Shown here piece after piece: positions 6,240 to 10,246 of a DNA stretch of 10,246 nt. How positions within the stretch are numbered: the stretch's first letter is position 1; each line of letters begins with the position of its first letter. The position numbers and the translations under genes were made by a program. The notes under the pieces were generated by a model. That model did no database searches and had not been told where the DNA came from. It was given only the letters and a program-made list of their open reading frames with translations. The stretch comes from Phycisphaerae bacterium (GTDB lineage Bacteria > Planctomycetota > Phycisphaerae > Phycisphaerales > Phycisphaeraceae): assembly GCA_002688155.1 (NCBI GenBank), contig NZCH01000108.1, forward strand, positions 1-10,246, given 5' to 3'.

Positions 6240-6474
6240 TTAACAATCCGAGGGGAATCCTGAACCATTCACGCGGTGTTGGTTTCCGACGCCCGAAACC
6301 GGATTCCCGACCCCGGAATCCCGGAACCTGCCGCCCCTGACCATGCAGCGGCACAAGGGAGACATGATATAACGCAATAAAAATAAAGCACTTAACGTAA
6401 TAACATCTGAAGGGGGGGCGTGTCGTGGGTTGAAATCCCTAACGAAGCCCACGGAACAATAGTCCGTGGGTTTT
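6240..6474 (+). ncRNA. Candidate structured non-coding RNA
   Basis: This region has a promoter in front, a terminator at the end and no credible reading frame between. It is dense in perfect hairpins. GGTTTC 6281-6286 pairs with 6295-6300. GGATTCC 6301-6307 pairs with 6315-6321, directly abutting the first. TGCCGC 6329-6334 pairs with 6348-6353. An AT-rich linker follows (about 6362-6410), then a run of seven G (6411-6417), then a terminator hairpin. GGGAATCC at 6253-6260 could pair instead with 6301-6308, giving an alternative fold. I see no motifs of tmRNA, RNase P RNA or SRP RNA, and no clear 6S-type rod. Transcription is inferred. The GC-rich hairpins could instead be dispersed repeats, since CCCGAAA-type sequence occurs here too. 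Confidence 0.4.
6448..6474 (+). terminator. Intrinsic terminator, first of two
   Basis: CCCACGGA (6448-6455) pairs perfectly with TCCGTGGG (6463-6470) over a 7-nt loop, followed by TTTT. The T-run lies on the plus-strand side, so it would stop rightward transcripts before the tRNA-Phe antisense region. An upstream CGTGGG at 6424-6429 can compete for the same arm. Confidence 0.65.
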
Positions 6475-6477
6475 GGA

Positions 6478-6501
6478 CCCGGCGCGTGACGCCGGGGTTT
6501 T
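6478..6501 (+). terminator. Intrinsic terminator, second of two
   Basis: CCCGGCG (6478-6484) pairs with CGCCGGG (6490-6496) over a 5-nt loop, followed by G and TTTT. It follows the first hairpin by 7 nt and both are trailed by GGTTTTGGA. On the minus strand it may also help define the 3' side of the tRNA-Phe transcript, though without a good U-run in that direction. Confidence 0.55.
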
Positions 6502-6511
6502 GGATGGGAAA

Positions 6512-6584
6512 TGGCCAGGGCCGGATTTGAACCGGCGACACCTGCATTTTCAGTGCAGTGCTCTACCAACTGAGCTACCTGGCC
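6512..6584 (-). tRNA. tRNA-Phe (anticodon GAA)
   Basis: The minus strand folds into a full cloverleaf of 73 nt. The acceptor is GGCCAGG/CCTGGCC, the D stem GCTC/GAGC, and the anticodon stem CTGCA/TGCAG. The loop CTGAAAA places GAA at positions 34-36, the variable region is 5 nt, and the T stem GCCGG/CCGGC carries loop TTCAAAT. The discriminator is A (6512). CCA is not encoded, so it must be added by tRNA nucleotidyltransferase. All stems are perfectly paired. It is divergent from the rplK operon. Confidence 0.97.
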
Positions 6585-6660
6585 GGCCTGTGAACACTCA
6601 CTTTCAAACCTCCGCCACGCTGTCAGCCCCTGACTGCGGCCGACTGTGCGGCGAATCCTT

Positions 6661-6689
6661 ATCGTTACCGGCCTTGACCAGCCTGTCAA
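6661..6689 (-). promoter_or_regulatory. Possible promoter for tRNA-Phe
   Basis: On the minus strand a perfect TTGACA (6684-6689) is followed after 16 bp by TAACGAT (6661-6667), a poor -10 match. Transcription would begin roughly 70 nt ahead of the tRNA. The -35 is convincing, the -10 less so. Confidence 0.35.
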
Positions 6690-6716
6690 CCGGCCGGCTT
6701 GATGATTTGGTGCGAT

Positions 6717-6746
6717 TTGGCACTTGAGGGCGTCGGTTGCTATACT
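6717..6746 (+). promoter_or_regulatory. Promoter of the rplKAJL operon
   Basis: TTGGCA (6717-6722) and TATACT (6741-6746) are 18 bp apart, each matching consensus at five of six positions. TG one base before the -10 (6738-6739) makes an extended -10. The start site would be near 6753, leaving a leader of about 47 nt before rplK. Confidence 0.65.
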
Positions 6747-6785
6747 GCTCGGCTCGCCACAACGGCGACGCGATCCCGGGCTTGC

Positions 6786-6798
6786 AGGGTGAACCACC
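6786..6798 (+). promoter_or_regulatory. rplK ribosome binding site in a small hairpin
   Basis: AGGGTGA (6786-6792) lies 7 nt before the rplK ATG. GGTG (6788-6791) can pair with CACC (6795-6798) over a 3-nt loop, which would partly cover it. In E. coli ribosomal protein L1 represses the rplK-rplA mRNA near this position; whether this hairpin serves that role is speculation. Confidence 0.4.
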
Positions 6799-6799
6799 G

Positions 6800-7240
6800 A
6801 TGGCCAAGAAACAGATTACAACCCAGTTCAAGTTGCAGGCGCCCGGCGGAAAGGCGACGCCCGCACCACCGATCGGCCCGGCCCTAGGTGCGCACGGCGT
6901 CAACCCCGGACAGTTCATCCAGCAGTTCAACGAGGCTACGAAGCACCTGAATGGTAAGATCGTTGGCTGCCTCGTGTCGGTGTACCAGGATCGGACATTC
7001 GACATCGAGATCAAGAGCCCGCCCGCGGCGGTCATGATCAAGGATATGGCGAGCATCGAAAAAGGTTCGGGCGTGCCCAACAAGGACAAGGTTGGCACAC
7101 TGACGATGGACCAGGTGTATGCCATCGCCGAGGAAAAGGCCAAAGAGTTGACCGGCAAAGACAGGGACGCCAACGCCCGGATCATCGCCGGAACGGCGAG
7201 GTCGATGGGGGTGGTTGTGGAGGGGATGGAAGTTGAGTGA
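6800..7240 (+). CDS. rplK: Large-subunit ribosomal protein L11 (uL11)
   Basis: L11 binds the GTPase-associated region of 23S rRNA at the base of the L7/L12 stalk and helps factor-dependent steps of translation. The 146-residue product is of normal length. The N-terminal domain shows the proline-rich PPIGPALG at 23-30 followed by HGVNPGQF at 32-39. The C-terminal rRNA-binding domain ends with the family signature starting RIIAGTARSMG at 128-138. I placed the start at the ATG at 6800 (MAKKQITTQF) because family alignment begins there and AGGGTGA lies 7 nt upstream; an open frame reaches farther but has no homology. It is first in the operon, behind an extended -10 promoter. secE and nusG, the usual upstream neighbours, are absent; a divergent tRNA-Phe lies there instead. 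Confidence 0.97.
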   Translation: MAKKQITTQFKLQAPGGKATPAPPIGPALGAHGVNPGQFIQQFNEATKHLNGKIVGCLVSVYQDRTFDIEIKSPPAAVMIKDMASIEKGSGVPNKDKVGTLTMDQVYAIAEEKAKELTGKDRDANARIIAGTARSMGVVVEGMEVE

Positions 7241-7245
7241 AGTGA

Positions 7246-7265
7246 GATTGCCGAATGCTGATTTG
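7246..7265 (+). repeat. Dispersed AATCGG-type repeat, copy 2 (rplK-rplA spacer)
   Basis: These 20 bases match 8637-8656 at 17 of 20 positions in the same orientation. They begin 6 nt after the rplK stop codon. The copy is short and diverged. Confidence 0.5.
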
Positions 7266-7307
7266 AAGAAAAAATGAATCTGAATTTGACCCCCGGAACC
7301 CGAAATC

Positions 7308-7994
7308 ATGCCACGCACAAAGAGCAAACGATATCGCGCTGACTCCGACAAGGTTGGTGATCGCGACACGGCGTGTTCGCTGGCCGATGCGGTCGAGAAA
7401 ATCAAGGACTGCAAGAAAACCAAGTTCGACCAGTCGGTGGATTTGTGCATGCACCTTGGGATCGACGCGAAGCAGGCGGACCAGGCGCTGCGCGGTTCGC
7501 TGTCGCTGCCGCACGGTGTGGGCAAGAGCAAGCGGGTGGTGGCGTTTTGCCGTGATGAGGTGGTCGAGGATGTCAAGTCGGCGGGCGCAATCGAGGCAGG
7601 TGGCGAAGACTTGGTCGCGAAGGTCGAAGGTGGATGGATGGATTTTGACGTCGCCATCGCCAGCCCGGACATGATGCGCGTGGTCAGCAAACTCGGGCGC
7701 ACACTCGGCCCGAAGGGATTGATGCCCTCGCCCAAGAGCGGCACAGTCACTCCGGACATAACCACGGCGGTCAAGGAGTACGCGGCAGGCAAGGTCGAGT
7801 TCCGTAACGACGAGTACGGCAACGTGCACGCCGCCATCGGCAAACTCAGCTTTGAGAACAATCAACTCGTCGAGAACGCACAGACCATGATCGACACGAT
7901 CACAAAGATGAAGCCCGCGGCGGTCAAAGGTATATTTGTCAAGCGCATCACGCTGTCGGGTACGATGACGCCGGGGGTGAAAGTGGCAGAGTGA
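7308..7994 (+). CDS. rplA: Large-subunit ribosomal protein L1 (uL1)
   Basis: L1 forms the mobile L1 stalk that helps move deacylated tRNA out of the E site; in many bacteria it also represses its own operon. The product is 228 residues, the usual length. The family signature region at 130-147 contains GRTLGPKGLMPSPKSGTV, and the opening KSKRYR plus the C-terminal KGIFVKRITLS stretch (207-217) fit L1 throughout. The start is the ATG at 7308. No Shine-Dalgarno precedes it; a CCCGAAA-type repeat occupies that position. It follows rplK by 67 bp and precedes rplJ by 84 bp, long spacers for this operon. No frame damage is seen. Confidence 0.97.
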   Translation: MPRTKSKRYRADSDKVGDRDTACSLADAVEKIKDCKKTKFDQSVDLCMHLGIDAKQADQALRGSLSLPHGVGKSKRVVAFCRDEVVEDVKSAGAIEAGGEDLVAKVEGGWMDFDVAIASPDMMRVVSKLGRTLGPKGLMPSPKSGTVTPDITTAVKEYAAGKVEFRNDEYGNVHAAIGKLSFENNQLVENAQTMIDTITKMKPAAVKGIFVKRITLSGTMTPGVKVAE

Positions 7995-8078
7995 GGCGAG
8001 CAGCGGTAGCACCACGGGCGCAGCCGGAAATGCCTCCATTGAGAATCGACGACACTGTAACCATCAACACACAGACCC

Positions 8079-8618
8079 ATGAGCAAACCCGTCAAAAACA
8101 TGATCGTCGCAGAGTATCAGCGCCGATTCGGCGAACTGGACAGCGCGGTACTGATCGACATTCGCGGCGTGGACGCCAACACGAACAATGCGATGCGAGC
8201 GAAGCTCAACGGCAAGGAAATGCGCGTCACGATCGTGAAGAACAGTTTGGCGAAGCGCGTGTTTGAAGGCACCGCTCTGGATCAATTAAGCGCGATGCTC
8301 GAAGGTCCGTGCGCGATGGTGTACGGCGGTGAGAGTGCCGTCGAGATCGCCCGCGAACTGGTCGAACTGGCCGATGGAATCGATGCGCTTGATTTCAAAG
8401 GCGCGATCATGGAAGGGACCGTGTTCGGGCCCGACGAGGTCGTTGCGTTAAGCAAGTATCCGACGCGCGACGAAGCGATCAGCCAGACATTGCAGATCGT
8501 TCTCACCCCGGCGCAGAAACTCGTCGGCTCCATTCTCGGCCCGGGACGTAAGATCGCCTCACTCGTGAACGCGATTGAGGAAAAACTTGAAGCTGGAGAA
8601 GAAATCAAGGCAGCGTAA
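8079..8618 (+). CDS. rplJ: Large-subunit ribosomal protein L10 (uL10)
   Basis: L10 anchors the L7/L12 dimers to the ribosome, forming the stalk that recruits translation GTPases. The 179-residue product matches the family in length and order: KNMIVAEYQRRF near the N-terminus (6-17), the MRVTIVKNSLAKRVF stretch at 48-62 and GPCAMVYGG at 76-84. The last 30 or so residues are helical and charged, where L7/L12 dimers bind. The ATG at 8079 has no Shine-Dalgarno upstream. The 84-nt spacer after rplA is where an L10-type autoregulatory leader could lie, but I could not make out the typical kink-turn. It precedes rplL by 180 bp. Confidence 0.96.
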   Translation: MSKPVKNMIVAEYQRRFGELDSAVLIDIRGVDANTNNAMRAKLNGKEMRVTIVKNSLAKRVFEGTALDQLSAMLEGPCAMVYGGESAVEIARELVELADGIDALDFKGAIMEGTVFGPDEVVALSKYPTRDEAISQTLQIVLTPAQKLVGSILGPGRKIASLVNAIEEKLEAGEEIKAA

Positions 8619-8631
8619 GGAGCGTTCCCGA

Positions 8632-8672
8632 CTTACGATTTCCGATTGCCGATTTGTTTTGGACAGGCCTCG
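8632..8672 (-). repeat. Dispersed AATCGG-type repeat, copy 3 (rplJ-rplL spacer)
   Basis: Read on the minus strand this matches 5141-5176 in order: GGCCTG, a short gap, CCAAA(A)CAAATCG, then AATCGGAAATCG. Only one arm is intact; the opposite arm of copy 1 is not clearly present. It lies 13 nt after the rplJ stop. Confidence 0.6.
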
Positions 8673-8784
8673 AAGAAACAGTCAGATCCCTGTAATCGAA
8701 AAACACACAGACACCATCGTTCAATTGGCCTTCGGGTTAAATCGCCGCATTGTGTGACGACCTCTTGAGTGAGACGCGTAACGT

Positions 8785-8789
8785 AAGGA
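8785..8789 (+). promoter_or_regulatory. Shine-Dalgarno of rplL
   Basis: AAGGA ends 9 nt before the ATG at 8799 and decides that start over an in-frame TTG at 8790. It is the best ribosome binding site in the operon, in line with L7/L12 being needed in several copies per ribosome. Confidence 0.6.
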
Positions 8790-8798
8790 TTGAAACCG

Positions 8799-9230
8799 AT
8801 GTCCGAAGAAGCCACAGCAACAGCGGAAGCACCCGAAGCCCCGGCGGCAGAAGTCGATGCGGCGATCAAGGACCTGGGCGACAAGCTCGTGGGCCTGACG
8901 CTCAAGGAAGCGGTCGACCTGGGCAACTACCTGAAGGATACGTACGGCATCGAGCCTGCAGCGGGCGGAGCGGTGATGATGGCCGGTTCAGGCGCCGCTG
9001 AAGAGGAAGAAGAGGAGCAGACTGCGTTCGACGTGATCCTTACCGGCCACGGCGACAAGAAGATTCAGGTCATCAAGGTCGTGCGCGAAGTGACTGCCTT
9101 GGGGCTTAAGGAAGCCAAGGAACTTGTTGACAGCGCGCCCAAGGCGGTCAAGGAAGGCGTTAGCAAGGAAGAGGCCGACGCACTGGCTGAGAAACTCAAA
9201 GAGCAGGGCGCCGAGGTCGAGGTCAAGTGA
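8799..9230 (+). CDS. rplL: Large-subunit ribosomal protein L7/L12 (bL12)
   Basis: L7/L12 dimers form the flexible stalk that recruits and stimulates EF-Tu, EF-G and other GTPases. The product is 143 residues, against about 120-130 usually. An Ala/Glu-rich extension of about 20 residues precedes the dimerisation and L10-binding domain (about 21-52). An Ala/Gly/Glu hinge follows, with seven acidic residues in a row at 68-74 except for the final Gln. The C-terminal factor-binding domain (76-143) contains FDVIL, KIQVIKVVREVTALGLKEAK (88-107) and the terminal GAEVEVK typical of the family. The ATG at 8799 is chosen for its AAGGA site. It ends the ribosomal cluster: rpoB does not follow. A convergent membrane-protein gene ends 69 bp downstream. 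Confidence 0.97.
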   Translation: MSEEATATAEAPEAPAAEVDAAIKDLGDKLVGLTLKEAVDLGNYLKDTYGIEPAAGGAVMMAGSGAAEEEEEEQTAFDVILTGHGDKKIQVIKVVREVTALGLKEAKELVDSAPKAVKEGVSKEEADALAEKLKEQGAEVEVK

Positions 9231-9261
9231 CGCCGGGCCTGAAAGCGATGAGGCCTGGTGC

Positions 9262-9283
9262 CTGGCACGGGTGAACGTGCCGG
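9262..9283. terminator. Hairpin between convergent rplL and glycosyltransferase genes
   Basis: CTGGCACG (9262-9269) pairs with CGTGCCGG (9276-9283) over a 6-nt loop, with one T-G wobble. There is no T-run on either side, so this is at best a weak or factor-dependent terminator. A smaller GGCCT/AGGCC hairpin sits just before it. Confidence 0.4.
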
Positions 9284-9298
9284 ACGTCGTAACATTGC

Positions 9299-10246
9299 TT
9301 ACGGCTGCGACGGCGCTGGTGGTGACGCTGGATCGCGATTCAGGTCGCGCAGATGCCAGGCCGTCAAGATGCCGAATTCATACGAATCGGCGGTCTGGTA
9401 ATGCGAGCGGAGATGGTCGATGTGTGTCTGCGCGTCGAAAAGTTGCTCGTACGCATCGGATTTCAGGTATCGGTCTGCTGCGAACGATGACAAACACAGC
9501 CACAGCGAGGATGGCGGCGCATCATGACTCGGCAGCAACAGTGACCATGGTTGCCCACTGCCCGGAGCCGCGACATCAAACAACTCAACGCGTTCGGGCA
9601 GCGGCTGATCCTTATCGCGCGAAAACGCCGCAGAATCGTATTGCCCCTGAAAGTAGTACCCAAACTGGAATATGACTGATTTCGACGCGGTGACGACCAC
9701 CGATTCGTCGTTCGTGCGGCGGCTTTGGATGAACTGTGCGATGTCGCGAACACGTTTGCCTGGTACCCAGGATAGATGCGCCGTGATCCCGACGGCGGAG
9801 GCGGCAAGCAACAACACGACCAGGCACAAGCGCACCCAGACAGGCCACCGCCATCGCGTGCCTGCGACTGCGCCGGCCAGCAATGCACACTGCATCAGGG
9901 CGACAATGCTGTAATATCGCGGCCAGCGCACGAGGTTCATCTGCGTTGCCGCCGACGCAATTATCACCAACAGGATCGACCCGGACCAGAGCATGCCGAT
10001 CAATCGGGCACGAGGCCCAAGTTGCAGACCGCCGACCATTGCCAGTACGAAAGTGATTACGGCCAGCACGCCGATACTGGCAGGCACAAGTGGGCTGTGG
10101 TCGAACCCCACCAGCAGCTTCGCAGGCACCGACATGGCCGAGCGAACGTCGAACGGAGCGACCCACCGCATATGGGCAAGCATTTGCTTTTGGTTTGTCA
10201 CCTCGACGTAGCCTTGATAGATCAGCCAGGGAATCAACAGCAGGCC
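9299..10246 (-). CDS. GT-C type membrane glycosyltransferase, C-terminal part (start outside window)
   Basis: The frame is open through the right edge, so the N-terminus is missing; 315 codons are visible. The first half has several hydrophobic helices, including GVLAVITFVLAMVGG, GSILLVIIASAA, IVALMQCALLAGAVAG and LCLVVLLLAASAVGI. The stretch RWPRYYSIVALMQ is like the late membrane segment with a conserved Arg/Tyr in ArnT/PMT-type proteins. The last 150 residues are soluble and probably lie outside the cytoplasmic membrane. These proteins move a sugar from a polyprenyl-phosphate donor to lipid or protein at the outer face of the membrane. The catalytic acidic residues of the first loop would lie off the window, so the exact family is unproven. 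It is convergent with rplL. Confidence 0.6.
   Translation of the reverse strand, partial: GLLLIPWLIYQGYVEVTNQKQMLAHMRWVAPFDVRSAMSVPAKLLVGFDHSPLVPASIGVLAVITFVLAMVGGLQLGPRARLIGMLWSGSILLVIIASAATQMNLVRWPRYYSIVALMQCALLAGAVAGTRWRWPVWVRLCLVVLLLAASAVGITAHLSWVPGKRVRDIAQFIQSRRTNDESVVVTASKSVIFQFGYYFQGQYDSAAFSRDKDQPLPERVELFDVAAPGSGQPWSLLLPSHDAPPSSLWLCLSSFAADRYLKSDAYEQLFDAQTHIDHLRSHYQTADSYEFGILTAWHLRDLNRDPASPPAPSQP

Noticed and set aside
2411..6584. Functional link between pheA and tRNA-Phe, such as T-box control of phenylalanine synthesis
   Set aside because: The two are about 3 kb apart on opposite strands with other operons between, and no T-box motif or specifier stem is visible upstream of pheA.
6724..6746. 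TTGAGG at 6724-6729 as the rplK -35
   Set aside because: The spacing to TATACT is only 11 bp. TTGGCA at 6717-6722 with 18 bp is the better choice.
6240..6797. Minus-strand open frame of 185 codons
   Set aside because: It runs through the tRNA-Phe gene, the terminator hairpins and the rplK promoter, so it cannot be a real protein gene.
6884..8039. Two long minus-strand open frames (325 and 285 codons) across rplK and rplA
   Set aside because: They lie antisense to certain ribosomal-protein genes, lack family motifs and are explained by GC-rich codon bias that removes stops on the opposite strand.
9124..9675. Plus-strand open frame of 183 codons continuing past rplL
   Set aside because: It starts inside rplL in another frame and then runs antisense to the glycosyltransferase. 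No rpoB-like sequence is present.

Overview
The window looks like ordinary chromosomal DNA from a GC-rich bacterium, most likely a member of the Planctomycetota and possibly of the Phycisphaerae. That placement is inference. It rests on the base composition as judged by eye, the rarity of Shine-Dalgarno sequences, a zinc ribbon of the CxxCGYxxRG...CxxCG type that I associate with planctomycete proteins, and a ribosomal-protein cluster detached from its usual secE-nusG and rpoBC neighbours. There is no phage, transposase, CRISPR array or recognisable defence island.

Layout, left to right. (1) 2-475: the 3' part of a plus-strand FHA-domain protein. (2) 497-2277, minus strand: two tandem seven-helix membrane proteins that look like paralogues and resemble the DUF4203/TMEM198 group. 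(3) 2411-3496, plus strand: pheA, the fused chorismate mutase/prephenate dehydratase, with its ACT domain, for phenylalanine synthesis. (4) 3534-6119, minus strand: a probable four-gene operon transcribed in the order small YbjQ-family protein, membrane-anchored YbjQ-family paralogue, zinc-ribbon PrsW-type intramembrane protease, SRAP/HMCES-type abasic-site DNA crosslinking protein. (5) 6120-6511: a gene-free region holding a good plus-strand promoter, at least five hairpins and two tandem terminator-like structures, read here as a candidate structured RNA of about 235 nt. (6) 6512-6584, minus strand: tRNA-Phe(GAA). (7) 6800-9229, plus strand: rplK, rplA, rplJ and rplL (L11, L1, L10, L7/L12), behind an extended -10 promoter. 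(8) 9299-10246, minus strand: the C-terminal part of a GT-C type membrane glycosyltransferase that runs off the window.

The ribosomal genes supply the L1 stalk and the L11/L10-L7/L12 GTPase stalk. The four-gene minus operon is the most interesting protein context, because it joins a membrane protease and two proteins of the poorly understood YbjQ family to a DNA-repair protein. Several short repeat families sit between genes. An AATCGG-type repeat has copies after the second YbjQ gene and in two spacers of the ribosomal operon. A CCCGAAA-type repeat lies just ahead of pheA and rplA. A 19-bp near-perfect direct repeat brackets the SRAP gene. The strongest candidate for something undescribed is the structured RNA at about 6240-6474, whose terminator has a competing upstream pairing partner.
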